NCBI RefSeq assembly: GCF_001680005.1
Contig: NC_033567.1
Span: 3,658,001 to 3,722,000, forward strand
Length of the DNA: 64,000 nucleotides
Reading direction: 5' to 3'
From: Plasmodium coatneyi
Taxonomy: Eukaryota > Apicomplexa > Aconoidasida > Haemosporida > Plasmodiidae
The notes beneath the pieces were generated by a model that did not search any database, was not told the origin of the DNA, and saw nothing but the letters and a program-made list of their open reading frames with translations. This document shows, piece after piece, positions 25,601-35,541 of the stretch. The translations under genes and the position numbers were made by a program. Within the stretch, counting starts at the first letter, position 1, and each line of letters begins with the position of its first letter.

Positions 25601-28600
25601 CGAGTATAACGACATTTTAAGAAACGCCATAGCAGATTTTTTAAAAAATCTACCCCGCAGTGAAATAAGCCACTTAGTGGCAAATAAGGGGGATATTTCA
25701 CCCAAAACTGATAATGCCCCTAAAAGTGGCAAAGATAGTTGGGCACAGGTAAGGAGTGGTAATGAACCCACTTGCAGCAACATGGCACATATGAGCTTAA
25801 ACCAATTGTGTGAACTGGCCCATGACCAACATTTTCAAAGCTGCTCTGCAAGAAATGACACTGAACTTAGGAACCCACATTGTAATAACATGGAGAATAT
25901 ATTAAATATGATAAAAGAAGCAATGAAAAGTAACCGTGATGACTTGGGAAATGTCCACAGTGGCTTACCGCACGGTGGAAGCAGTAGTAGTAATAAAAAA
26001 AAGGTAGAACAGGATATTACGAGGAGGGACATTTCCCCCCCTTCGGAAGGTACAAACCTAGCGGGTAATATTGATTACCATAAGAAGAGTGAAACGCTAC
26101 CGAAGGATGAATCAAAAAGTAGCTCGATGGAGGGCGGTGAAAGGAAAACCGATCACCCAAGTGGCATTGAAGTTACAAAAAACAACAGCAGTGATGTGAG
26201 CAATAGTATAATCAACAGCGGGAGCGGTATCCAAAAGAGCTGTAGAGTCAGTAGTAATAATAGTGCCCTGAAGGGGGTTCACTCCGAAGCATGTGAAGAA
26301 ACAAGCACCAAAAATTGCAGCAACGCGTATTATAGCAATAACGACACGAATGGTAGCAGTAATAATAGCCAGACAGATAATTTTAATCATGGGAACGATA
26401 CTCGTAACGACATCAGGCAAACCCTTAGCCTGTTGGATGAAAATATGGACTTATTGTACGATTATTGCCTGCAGGCTTGTAAGAACTCCATGGCGCACAC
26501 AAAGAAGGGGTTACATAATGAAACGAATGACGCGACAGTGGGGAGCCTTGAGCCGGAGGGGAATGTAAACTGCGCAAATTGCTCCCACCATGCGGGGCAT
26601 GCGAAGTCCAGTAATGAGGGGCCAGGCCAAAGTCAGATCAACAATCTGCTAAGCACCAAGGGAAGCACCAAGTGCGATAGTAGCAGCCACAACGTGGAGG
26701 AACCAAAAAGTGAGAAGGATGATCCGAAGGAAAATGCCAACTACAGCAACAGCTGCAGTAACAACAGCCCACTTAACAACGTTAATCTGAATTTTAGTGA
26801 TAATTATAATAATGCAAAAAGCATCGTGGATCAAGTGAATAGCTTCTTTCACAATTGCCTTTGCAACCTAAAGAGAATGAACGATATGGTCCTGCAGAAC
26901 AACCTGTCTAGTGCCGAAAATAAGAATGATGGTGGTAGGGACAATAGCGATAGCTGCAATAACCGTAGTAGCGATTGTGCCAACAGTAGTGGTCATGTCA
27001 ACAACAATAGCGATCGTTCCAACAACAGTCAGTATGACCAAATTTTATGTCACATAAAGAACAATCTCAAAAATAGACGCAACGCAAAAAGTGTGGACGA
27101 ACTATTGAACGAAAGTTTGAATCCAAATGAAGAGCAGCACCAACGGTATCACGAAGGGAACGTCGAAGGGAATGATCGAATTAATCCTAGCGCTCTGAAG
27201 AATGTGCAGTCCGGCAATTTGTTAAATACGATAAGAGGGATAGATGTGTGTGACAGAAAGGTAGTGGAGGAAACTTGTGGGTCAGGTGGGGGGAAGGATC
27301 TAAACAGTGTGAACAGCTTGAACTGCACCAAAGACACCGACAGTGTGGAAGCCTTCCAAAATTTGGACAGCGACTTTAGTGCACAGATGAACAAGTATGA
27401 AAATAACGAAATACCAAGCAACTATCAGCAGAGCATTATGAAAATTGTAGAAGATTTTTGCAACAGGAAGAAATCGAATTTTCATTCCTTTCAAGAGGGA
27501 GGTAATGGTGAAAAATCCACAGGGGAATATACGGATGAGCATATTTTGAGGGCCGTTTTGATTAACATGATAAAGGAACTGTGCACTGCGAAAGGTGACA
27601 GCTCCTTGGCTCGGGAGTTATCTACGTTAAAGAATACGAGCAGACGAAGCGGCAGCAGGGGCAACGGGTATAGTGGGCACCCTCGGTATAATAGGGGCTA
27701 CGTCAGACATGGCAATCACGGGAATCGCGAAGATCACAGCAGGCACAGTAGTCACGCGAGTTGCGAAGAATACAACCGCCACAGTGATCATAAGCGGCAC
27801 AACCGCCATAACAAATATATCAGACGCAACAGTCATAGCAGCCAAGCTAGCAATGACAGCAATGGAAGCAATAACGAGTGCTGCAGTGTCTTTTCCTCCA
27901 GTTGTGATGAAAGGAAGAAACATTCATCCAGCCCCCCCAAAAAAAGAAACACAAATCAAAACAATACAAGTGCTAACGCAACATATAGTAATTGCCCGAA
28001 CAGTATGAACAGCAATATCAACTTTCAAACCAGCGCAGACACCTTCAACAATATATACAATAATCTTGTTATAAAAAATAATATAAATAATTCTAATAAT
28101 TATTACGGTAATTATTGCCAGAATAATATTATCAATATTAATAATTGTGGGGGGAACAATTATTTTTATAATAACGGGAAGGTCAGCAGAAGCGAAAGCA
28201 ACGTTTTGCAGGACGGCCACGTGATGACAGATGCGATAAACATACAGGGTAATGTAAAGTGTATGCCAAAGAACAATATTGACTTTAACGCCCCCAGTAA
28301 TATAATTAGAAGACTGCAGAGGAAGAATATTAGTGCATACCACATGTCTGAGTTTAAGCACCCACACAGTGACAAGCACTCGATGTACGAAAATAACAGC
28401 TGCGATGATAGCATGCCTGGTGGGGGGTGCACAATTGGTAGGAGCGCAGTGGATGTCAGTGCAAACGATGCTAGCGTGAACGACGGCAGTGCTAACGACG
28501 ACAGTGCTAACGACGACGGTGCTAACAATCACAGTGCTAACAATAACAGTGCTAACGACGACAGCACTAACGATGCCAGCGTTAACGATGACAGCTCCAG

Positions 28601-31600
28601 CCACGTCAGTGCCAATGATGTAAATGCGGATCGACGCATAAGCGACTCGTGCAGTGGCGACATGCCACATGACGACGAGCTCAACATGGACGAAAGGAAT
28701 ATTGATAAACCAAACCTGTTCGATGGAAACCTCCACGGGGAAAATATCTTCGATGAAAATATTGGATCCACGAACATCGGTGACGTCAACCTTGATGTGG
28801 ACAATATGTATAGTGACAATATGTATAGTGAGAACGTGTGCGGAGGTGACCTCTACACTGAAGAACTATACGGCGATAACCTCTGCAATGCAGACATTCA
28901 CAGCGGTAACAGTTACAGTGGTAACATTTACCGTGATAACATGTGCAGTGGTAACATGTGCAGTGATAACATGAACCACAGTGATAACAGTGATGACACA
29001 GACAACGATGATACCAGCTACGACGACAATAATAACAACACGACAAGCGACGTGCAGGAGGAGGAAGAAACGATGCTTGTACAAGGGGAGAATATCTTGA
29101 TGCAGAAGGAGAGAGAAGAGGAGGAGGAGGCTCAGAAAAACGAAGTCCTCTCCAACCTTAACGCAGAGCATGCAAATTTTAATCAATTAAGGATCGTCGA
29201 AATGGACAACTGGGGAAGTAATATGAATGGGGGAAATATTTATGACGATGATGATTTTTCCCAAGTGGAAGAAATGGACGTTTCCGAAAATGAAAGCGTC
29301 AACGATGAGCAGTACAACGCTGTTGCTGATATGATACATCCCACATTTGATTACAACATTGGCAATTTTGATTATTCTGATAGCAACGGCAACTGGGGGA
29401 ACAATGAATTGGATGAGTGTGGCACCAAATTTGAGTACCAACTTGACGACAACTTCCAGGGGCCAAGGTTTGGGGAGGACGAGACATGCCCCAGTAACGG
29501 CCTACCAAAGATGTCGAAGAAAATGGAATGTTTCGACGAGTTTCAAATAATGAATAGAGACAAATATGCCTTCATTTTTAACTCAAATGTGGAAGATTAT
29601 TATGAGACCGTTTCTAATGCACCAAGTTATGCGCACAGTCGTGGCGTTCTGAATGACGGCACTGGTGGGATTTATAACGTGCCAGATGAATTAGACGCAG
29701 AAATGAAGGAGGAAAATTATATCAGTTTAAGGGACACACTTTGGGAAAAGAAAGGAAGCCACATTTTTGACGATCCAATTGGAAGAAACCTTCACCAGAT
29801 GGATGAGACGAATAGCTCACTGTCAATGGATATAAAAAATTTAAGGCAGGGTGATCTTAAAAAATTGCTGTTCCATAAGATGTTGTACAGGAGCTGCTTG
29901 AATGGGGAGGAGGAGGAAAACAGCGACGACGATGATGATGAAAATGACGATGACGAAGAAGAAGAAAGTGAAGATGAGGAAGAGAACCCCCCGCAGCATC
30001 AACGGATGCAGCATGAGGAAGGCAAATCAGAGAGTAGCAACACCCACGAAACGGAGGAAAAGGATAAAGATCCCGTGGGCCAAGATTTATACTACAATGA
30101 TATGAACACAAGTACAAGTGGAAATGAAAGTGCAAATCCAGAAGTGAGCGGAGGAAGCAATGTGGACAATAGTTCCTCATCGTATATATCCCTGAATATA
30201 AATTTTTTCTGCCTCTTTGACGATATGTACGATAATTTTTTTAAAGAAGATTTTCAGGATCGGGAAAAAATGCTGAAAATACTCAACCTGAATAAGAACC
30301 TCTGCTACAACCAACTGCTCATGTTTTATAAAAAAAAAATATTTTTCGAGTGCAAAAATGAGAACAATTCTAATCTTTCATTAGATTGTTTACCTATGTA
30401 TGACGGTTCCAGCCGTAGCTTAGAACAGGCCAAGGGGAGTATCAGTAGTAGTAGCAGCAACAGCGAATGTAACATCCTCTATGGAATAAACAGTCCAGTG
30501 ATTATCTGCTCAAATGATCAGAAGAATAATACCATTATAGTGGACGATAGGAGTTCTTTTGATGCCTCCCACAGTGAGGATAGCCTTGTCCCAACCGTGC
30601 CGTATAACGGGATCGCCCATAAAGGGGATGCAGATACCCACATTCAGATTAACACGGAGAACAAAGAAGTGATTCAGAACTTTGCTGACCCGTACGATCT
30701 GAGCAAGGAAGAATATGTAGACTCTCCCGCCCTTCGAATTAAGGAAGAAATGTTCTGCTTCAAAAAGGTAATAAAGCAGTTGAGAGAATTACAAAACATA
30801 ATTAATAACAAGCTTCATGAGAAGAGTAAAAGTTACATGGGTGAAGTAAAGGTTGAGGATGATAACCTCGGTTTAGGGGCAACAAGTCCCTTTAGAAAAA
30901 AGGAAGAACTAGACAACGATGAGAAAAAGCGAACAAGGGGAAGCATCCCCTTTGACGCTGCCACGATCAACGAAAGTAATTACAGTGGTGTGGTAAAAAA
31001 TGAGATGAAGTTTGCAGATGGAATTGTGCAGAAAAATGAAAGAGGGGAAGAATACTACATCACAGCAGGTTTTCCAAGTGAGAAGAACTTGGTTCCCAAA
31101 AAAATAAATGGCCCAAGGGAAGAACAGAACATCAAAAATGACGTGAATTTTAAGGATGACAGAGAATGTAAGACCACTTTGAAAAATAAAATTATCAAAC
31201 CGAAACAGGAGAAAGTGAAGTGTGATACCAAGGAGGAGCTTCACGAAAGCAAAAGGAATGTTGACATGTATGATGGATATGTCAGTGAAAATTCGGTTGA
31301 CAGCGACAATGCGTATGAGCTGGTAAAGTGTGTGTTAGAGTACGATGTGGAGAACAGCAAAAGTGCTGACATAAGTAGTGACCAACAGCGCAGTGGTGAT
31401 TACGCTGGTGGCAGTTTCCAGATGAACACCCACGCACCTGGGGGCAACGCACCCATAGAGTTTGAAATAAGCGTGGACAGCTCCATGGAGGAAAACGACG
31501 TTATGTTTAAATTTATATATCACAAGATTAACTGCATACGGAACAATATGTGGTCGCAGAGCATTGATGAATTGCAAAATAAAGAAATACAGGAGACGCT

Positions 31601-34586
31601 CCGAAAATGTCGCAAAAAAGGGGGAACAACATGCAGCTCCGATGGCACGTACAGCGATTACAAAATGATGAAGAAGGAAAAGGAACACTGCGGAGGGGAG
31701 ATGATTCAAACAATACCAGCACAAGCGCAGACGCAGAAGACAGAGATGAACAGCATCAATGCCAACGATATATACTACTTCAACATTTACACAAATCTAT
31801 GGGAAAACATAGACCTGAATGTGAGTAACAAATTGTTGGAATTGCGCCAGATGAAAAAGAGAAGAATTAATAAATATTATAAAAATAATGCCTACGAAAA
31901 CACCAAATTTATAACCTTCACAGAATGGAGCCTGTACAATTTAATCATTTCGAAAATTTACAGAAGCTTCGACGCGAAGAAATTCGAACAGTACCAACTG
32001 AAGTTTTACAACATGGGCAAATTCCAATACGAGCTTAAAAAAAGAGGTACCTACAATTTTGGTATAAAAATTATTGGAGATTCTAATGGCAAATGTGGTG
32101 GTGTTGGTGGACCCCCTACAAGTGCCAAAGGCAAAGGGCACAGGATCGATGAAAAACGTAATAATAGGAAGAGGCGAACTTCGAAATTTTCTGATGATGA
32201 TTCAGACCTTAACTATGATGACGATGATTATGAAGAGGAAGACGATGACGAAAGTGACGACTCGGACGAAGACTACGAGGAAGGTTCAGATGATGAGGAG
32301 GAAGAAGAGCTAATGAATGACGAAGAGGGACAAAAGAAGCAAGACTACAAAGAATTGGAGACGGAAGAGCACGACTCGAATGACTTTGTATTTATTAATA
32401 GGGGCACAGTAAGATCGCGAAACGCTAAGGATGCCAAAACGGGCGGTAATTCAACCAAAAAGGATGGCGAAAAAAACTTCCCAATGGGAGCAAAAAATTC
32501 GCGAAGTAGCAATGGAAATAGTCACAACAGCGGGAGTAGAACCTTCTGCAAAAACAAGAGCAAGAACGGAAATAGATTATGTGTTAGCAACAAGGATTAT
32601 CGAATGTATAATAATAGTGCCGACCGGAAGAGTGCAAAAGAACTGAGGGAAGACAAAATTACGATAGATACGAAAGATGAAATGGTGTGGAATAAGAAAA
32701 TGAAAAATTCCTTCTCCAGGAGTAAAGCAAAACAACCCCTGGAGGAGGAGGAAGAAAATAGCAATAGGAGAAGCACAGGCATGTCTTTGAGAAGGAAGAA
32801 GAGAAACAGCGTGTTAAGCGGCAACTCAACAGAAAACAGTTTGATTAAGGCCAATAAGAGAAAAAACAAAAAGTTGAAAGTTAGCGCAAAGGTGGATAAG
32901 TACGGTGAAAAGGTGATCGACCCGGGAGCCACTCGTCTTAGAAGTGGTCGAATCAGTAAAGGCGTCGCCCGTAGGGGAAGTAACAATGGACACACCCGAA
33001 ACAGGAAAGTACAAGTATTCAAAAAGAGGGTAAGTCGCAGAAGGAACTTCAACCCCTTGGTAGATAGGAAACCGAATGTATACTACCAGATACAGCTCCC
33101 AGATTATGCAAGCCACAAGGAATTGATAAAAAGCAGGAACGACTGCCTACCCACGTATATACTCCAGTACGAACAATTAAAGAAAAACGAATGCATCTTC
33201 TTTAACATACAAAACCATTACAACAGTTTTATTAACAACGTGTACCATTTTGCTATTAGCTATGAGCAATCTTTGAAGCACAACGAGTATTTGAATAACA
33301 CACTGAATAATGTGAAGGCCAGGTTACACATTAAAAGGTTGTGCCTTAAAAAGAAGGTTACCCTGAAGGATAATCCATTCGAAGTGTGCAACACCTATTT
33401 TAACGACATGTACACATACGACTCGGTGAACAACACGTATGTTCTGTCTAAGACCAAAAATATGAGAATGAAAAAACTAGAGAAGACAATAAACAATCAA
33501 GACTACTACAGCATGTATGTGAACGATTACATTGAGAATGAATTGCTGAACAAGCGGAAGAGGAACAAAAAGAAGTGCTCGGAAAATGTGCTGTGCGATG
33601 GGGATACCACGGCGGTGAAGAAGTTGGCGCTTTTGCGTCACCAGACAGAAGGATACGCGGGGGGAAACGGTTCCCAACAGGCGGGCGCGTACGAAGAGGT
33701 CATTGCATATGACGTGGCCAACCAATACGAGCTGGTTAACCCGTATGGAAGTTCATTCCAGAACGGGAATGAAATAGACAATCAAAGGGAAATCGCTCGA
33801 AATGACCACATGGAGGGAGGACGAACTAGCCACGAGGATAGTGTGTATGTGGCGCGCAATACATACCATATGCAGAATGTGCGGTCCAATGAGAACAACA
33901 ATGGCGATGGAAGAAACGACAACAAAGATAACGTGGATTGTATGGGCAAAGACCATATTAACCGGAAAAAATTCATAAACTGCATAAATCGCGTACCACA
34001 GATAGACGGCGGGAGCACTGGCCACATCCACGGAGAGGCAGAGCTGGCCCGCGGCGACCTCGAACTGTGCAGCCAGCTGAAGTACCTGAACTACTTTGTT
34101 GACAATGTGGAAGACGATCATGCGTGCAACAATGGTACATGCAAAAATGTCATGTCCTTTAGCAAAAGAACGATCGAAGAGGAATTAGCTGACGTGGACC
34201 ACGAACCGGAGCAGGAGAACCAACACGAGCAGGACGTGCACTTGGGGGAAACAAGCACCTTTAAGCCAAAACAAAACAGGGCTTTTCCACCCGAAGAATT
34301 AAGCACATACACCAATGATTTCGACGACGAAAATGATAAAACCCATTTTAATAAAACGAACGGACATTTCTTTAACTATTACGAGGAGAAGGATCATAGC
34401 AATAATAACAATAAGAATAATAATGACAATAATAATGACAATCACAGTGACAGTGACGATAGAGGCAGTTTTTTCCAGGAGCAAGAAAATGGAAAAAACA
34501 AAAATCACAGCGAGAATAACAAGGAGTTTTATTTTAATAGCAGCGTAAACCACGATGACATAATACAGTATATTGATATACAGTAG
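22638..34586 (+). CDS. Giant Asn/Ser-rich low-complexity protein (3,982 aa), one exon
   Basis: A single uninterrupted frame of 11.9 kb; I do not recognise the family. The N-terminal 225 residues are of normal complexity and look globular. Residues about 230-2400 are Asn/Ser/Asp-rich with short ordered islands. They include a His/Arg-rich patch (about 1672-1737), a five-residue periodic region (1941-2112) and a Glu/Asp block near 2427-2455. A second ordered part is at about 3035-3140. An acidic block (about 3185-3225) is followed by a Lys/Arg-rich basic region (about 3320-3475) and a Tyr/Asn-rich ordered part (about 3480-3577). The tail is acidic and Asn-rich, ending IIQYIDIQ. There is no signal peptide or TM segment. 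The acidic and basic blocks would suit a nuclear protein, but that is inference. Confidence 0.93.
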   Translation: MNELNSAHLSSITFINSNGVIITTEIKEANRRTQGNLINDNEGNYTFCEKDLEHIKNLVLTLKPFHKEYEDNILFRIKKRKDKYRCEWVLLLKTVREDLIKKKNGTFIDINVKSDLGQVCEQPGHVHEPKWVHAKEDEVEEKTFACTDIKDIMLKYVYCVTYFDNYIIKLRNEIGILYNSDNDNFLSQLIKINNHFTKKTRKEYDEFVLTNRHTEGDGKLIHHGDAKVGLLNSDFSGIGSGICGGNILSNEKLNNIRSCGDNLRSCDHCDGASNADVTRTSCDNTGLELRQKICAKKSASKYNLHKVLSTCSNVNSNVSTCISARPNVLPSVNSSLNSSVTGSLNDDRNADSMANSGDDSSAHSNTYASAHASVEANVDVTPNYNYNYNNEYALCSSPRMENTPRARNDEIAIKNCDGEEERNLSFFKKLLYNKFGFEKSSKSKEKNKNANSHNLSVEKENDNYSLERVRDEIRELAEPSLAVHGEGSRSADISGHDRGYRLEEEDYHKRDDNPEKEQIDNSKSRSNNSNDWHGGKDESSAPVMKQKGNGDCGATNVQSSVERSTKILKKNNKGNNIPVNVDNLRRVLANFLKENGMNRKMNGEKAGKNRNSTERHHDVQHSNNRSSVFHENVHMLNEISTDALLNIFNRLNCSAVKDDFLPQENEHPGIPSSSSFQRFVEDSAEMHKKSAHRSGSRNDITINENSIGSGSAAHQENNRTPEGGEPSADLEEEANIELIKLILKEHKKNICSRGGGGSSTERNKNMLRKHLPLNVHRKDCIDERFKEGHSKENLYMGDNLRNDRTRNDKRFHFHHHCHHRDESFEEGNGRLPNVEVSEEDEMKENCMNVSDHVSNKTSRRITSNVTNDKASTSCSSSATVSPNRDKVINKSKYDSPSRKRTDYNNDQADYVHYNLMNEKREPSQSTDKNRLADNSTYDRIATDVIKYMLQCNDNRRILKTCMNDNTDNTTTSNDSHEGNYGSDACPSNEYNDILRNAIADFLKNLPRSEISHLVANKGDISPKTDNAPKSGKDSWAQVRSGNEPTCSNMAHMSLNQLCELAHDQHFQSCSARNDTELRNPHCNNMENILNMIKEAMKSNRDDLGNVHSGLPHGGSSSSNKKKVEQDITRRDISPPSEGTNLAGNIDYHKKSETLPKDESKSSSMEGGERKTDHPSGIEVTKNNSSDVSNSIINSGSGIQKSCRVSSNNSALKGVHSEACEETSTKNCSNAYYSNNDTNGSSNNSQTDNFNHGNDTRNDIRQTLSLLDENMDLLYDYCLQACKNSMAHTKKGLHNETNDATVGSLEPEGNVNCANCSHHAGHAKSSNEGPGQSQINNLLSTKGSTKCDSSSHNVEEPKSEKDDPKENANYSNSCSNNSPLNNVNLNFSDNYNNAKSIVDQVNSFFHNCLCNLKRMNDMVLQNNLSSAENKNDGGRDNSDSCNNRSSDCANSSGHVNNNSDRSNNSQYDQILCHIKNNLKNRRNAKSVDELLNESLNPNEEQHQRYHEGNVEGNDRINPSALKNVQSGNLLNTIRGIDVCDRKVVEETCGSGGGKDLNSVNSLNCTKDTDSVEAFQNLDSDFSAQMNKYENNEIPSNYQQSIMKIVEDFCNRKKSNFHSFQEGGNGEKSTGEYTDEHILRAVLINMIKELCTAKGDSSLARELSTLKNTSRRSGSRGNGYSGHPRYNRGYVRHGNHGNREDHSRHSSHASCEEYNRHSDHKRHNRHNKYIRRNSHSSQASNDSNGSNNECCSVFSSSCDERKKHSSSPPKKRNTNQNNTSANATYSNCPNSMNSNINFQTSADTFNNIYNNLVIKNNINNSNNYYGNYCQNNIININNCGGNNYFYNNGKVSRSESNVLQDGHVMTDAINIQGNVKCMPKNNIDFNAPSNIIRRLQRKNISAYHMSEFKHPHSDKHSMYENNSCDDSMPGGGCTIGRSAVDVSANDASVNDGSANDDSANDDGANNHSANNNSANDDSTNDASVNDDSSSHVSANDVNADRRISDSCSGDMPHDDELNMDERNIDKPNLFDGNLHGENIFDENIGSTNIGDVNLDVDNMYSDNMYSENVCGGDLYTEELYGDNLCNADIHSGNSYSGNIYRDNMCSGNMCSDNMNHSDNSDDTDNDDTSYDDNNNNTTSDVQEEEETMLVQGENILMQKEREEEEEAQKNEVLSNLNAEHANFNQLRIVEMDNWGSNMNGGNIYDDDDFSQVEEMDVSENESVNDEQYNAVADMIHPTFDYNIGNFDYSDSNGNWGNNELDECGTKFEYQLDDNFQGPRFGEDETCPSNGLPKMSKKMECFDEFQIMNRDKYAFIFNSNVEDYYETVSNAPSYAHSRGVLNDGTGGIYNVPDELDAEMKEENYISLRDTLWEKKGSHIFDDPIGRNLHQMDETNSSLSMDIKNLRQGDLKKLLFHKMLYRSCLNGEEEENSDDDDDENDDDEEEESEDEEENPPQHQRMQHEEGKSESSNTHETEEKDKDPVGQDLYYNDMNTSTSGNESANPEVSGGSNVDNSSSSYISLNINFFCLFDDMYDNFFKEDFQDREKMLKILNLNKNLCYNQLLMFYKKKIFFECKNENNSNLSLDCLPMYDGSSRSLEQAKGSISSSSSNSECNILYGINSPVIICSNDQKNNTIIVDDRSSFDASHSEDSLVPTVPYNGIAHKGDADTHIQINTENKEVIQNFADPYDLSKEEYVDSPALRIKEEMFCFKKVIKQLRELQNIINNKLHEKSKSYMGEVKVEDDNLGLGATSPFRKKEELDNDEKKRTRGSIPFDAATINESNYSGVVKNEMKFADGIVQKNERGEEYYITAGFPSEKNLVPKKINGPREEQNIKNDVNFKDDRECKTTLKNKIIKPKQEKVKCDTKEELHESKRNVDMYDGYVSENSVDSDNAYELVKCVLEYDVENSKSADISSDQQRSGDYAGGSFQMNTHAPGGNAPIEFEISVDSSMEENDVMFKFIYHKINCIRNNMWSQSIDELQNKEIQETLRKCRKKGGTTCSSDGTYSDYKMMKKEKEHCGGEMIQTIPAQAQTQKTEMNSINANDIYYFNIYTNLWENIDLNVSNKLLELRQMKKRRINKYYKNNAYENTKFITFTEWSLYNLIISKIYRSFDAKKFEQYQLKFYNMGKFQYELKKRGTYNFGIKIIGDSNGKCGGVGGPPTSAKGKGHRIDEKRNNRKRRTSKFSDDDSDLNYDDDDYEEEDDDESDDSDEDYEEGSDDEEEEELMNDEEGQKKQDYKELETEEHDSNDFVFINRGTVRSRNAKDAKTGGNSTKKDGEKNFPMGAKNSRSSNGNSHNSGSRTFCKNKSKNGNRLCVSNKDYRMYNNSADRKSAKELREDKITIDTKDEMVWNKKMKNSFSRSKAKQPLEEEEENSNRRSTGMSLRRKKRNSVLSGNSTENSLIKANKRKNKKLKVSAKVDKYGEKVIDPGATRLRSGRISKGVARRGSNNGHTRNRKVQVFKKRVSRRRNFNPLVDRKPNVYYQIQLPDYASHKELIKSRNDCLPTYILQYEQLKKNECIFFNIQNHYNSFINNVYHFAISYEQSLKHNEYLNNTLNNVKARLHIKRLCLKKKVTLKDNPFEVCNTYFNDMYTYDSVNNTYVLSKTKNMRMKKLEKTINNQDYYSMYVNDYIENELLNKRKRNKKKCSENVLCDGDTTAVKKLALLRHQTEGYAGGNGSQQAGAYEEVIAYDVANQYELVNPYGSSFQNGNEIDNQREIARNDHMEGGRTSHEDSVYVARNTYHMQNVRSNENNNGDGRNDNKDNVDCMGKDHINRKKFINCINRVPQIDGGSTGHIHGEAELARGDLELCSQLKYLNYFVDNVEDDHACNNGTCKNVMSFSKRTIEEELADVDHEPEQENQHEQDVHLGETSTFKPKQNRAFPPEELSTYTNDFDDENDKTHFNKTNGHFFNYYEEKDHSNNNNKNNNDNNNDNHSDSDDRGSFFQEQENGKNKNHSENNKEFYFNSSVNHDDIIQYIDIQ
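28458..28623 (+). repeat. Coding 15-bp tandem repeat (SANDD-type units)
   Basis: About eleven 15-bp units based on agtgctaacgacgac encode five-residue units such as SANDD, SVNDG and GANNH (residues about 1941-1995) within the giant protein. Base identity between units is high in the middle, so recent slippage is likely. Confidence 0.85.
28683..28973 (+). repeat. Coding pentapeptide-periodic region, about 19 units
   Basis: Residues 2016-2112 of the giant protein run in steps of five, with Asn or Asp followed by Leu, Ile or Met at fixed positions: NLFDG, NLHGE, NIFDE, NIGST, NMYSD, NLCNA, NIYRD, NMCSG and so on. The pattern resembles the A(D/N)LXX pentapeptide repeat that forms a right-handed four-sided beta helix, but the small residue two places before the Leu is often Asp, Glu or Gly here. 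Confidence 0.75.
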
Positions 34587-34720
34587 GTAGGCGCATCTGT
34601 GGTTTGGGGAAGTACATTTGGACACATGCATATTAGCCTTGCAAGTATCATGTGAGGATATGCATATACGTACCATAATTTTACGTGTGCGTTGTCCATA
34701 TGTATTTATTTGTGTAAATT

Positions 34721-34723
<3 letters not shown>

Positions 34724-34760
<37 letters not shown>
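34724..34760. repeat. Poly-T run of 37 bases
   Basis: An uninterrupted run of 37 T lies about 140 bp after the stop of the giant gene, followed by more T tracts (34869-34886). It is the longest homopolymer in the window. Confidence 0.95.
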
Positions 34761-34763
<3 letters not shown>

Positions 34764-35426
34764 TTTTTTACGTCATTTTTTAATATCCTTTTTAATAATC
34801 CATTACTATTTTTTCTTTTTTTTTATGGTAATTTTTGTAATGATGATAAAATTATTATTTTCCCCTTTTTTTTTTTTTTTTTTTTTATCGTTTGCTTCTT
34901 TTGATTAATCAAGATATAATGGCCTATGCCTGTCTCCCCTTTTTTTTTTCGCTCATTTTTTTTAAGTGTAATTTTATAAGTATAATATACCATACTTGGA
35001 CAAGTATGTTTTATCATATTAAGTTACATATCTCATATGCAGAGATAGAGATATTTGTTTGATATAATACATTTAATTATTAACATAGAAAAAGTTGCGT
35101 TGCATTTTTACGCGTAGTTGTGTGTATATTCACAACCTATACAACGTGCACGCTTATTTTTAGTGGCCTAAATTTTTTCCTATTCAATATGAATTTTTTT
35201 AAAGCTATTACAACTTTTTAAAAAAAGAATCCATTTATTTATTCAAAATGAATGATATTTTCTTTTTTTTTTCTTAATATGGTTCATTTTTTTTTTTTGA
35301 AGCATAATGTGTGTATACGTACAAGGTTCGCGGTTTACTACAAATATAAGAGGAATGTGGTCAAATGAATAACATCCATTTATTCCAACAGGTCTTTTAG
35401 AGCATAATAAATGCATCCATGAATAA

Positions 35427-35541
35427 ACATATGTATTAATATATGTATTAACATATGTATTAACATATGTATTAATATATGTATTAACATATGTATTAAC
35501 ATATGTATTAATATATGTATGGACATATTATGAACATATGT
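35427..35541. repeat. 12-bp tandem repeat, about nine units
   Basis: The unit atatgtattaay is repeated head to tail with only C/T changes at the last base. The open frame on the minus strand across it is a by-product of the repeat. Confidence 0.9.

Noticed and set aside
27627..28736. Long minus-strand open frames opposite the giant protein
   Set aside because: Val/Ile/Ala-rich text is the expected reverse of Asn/Ser/Asp codon repeats.
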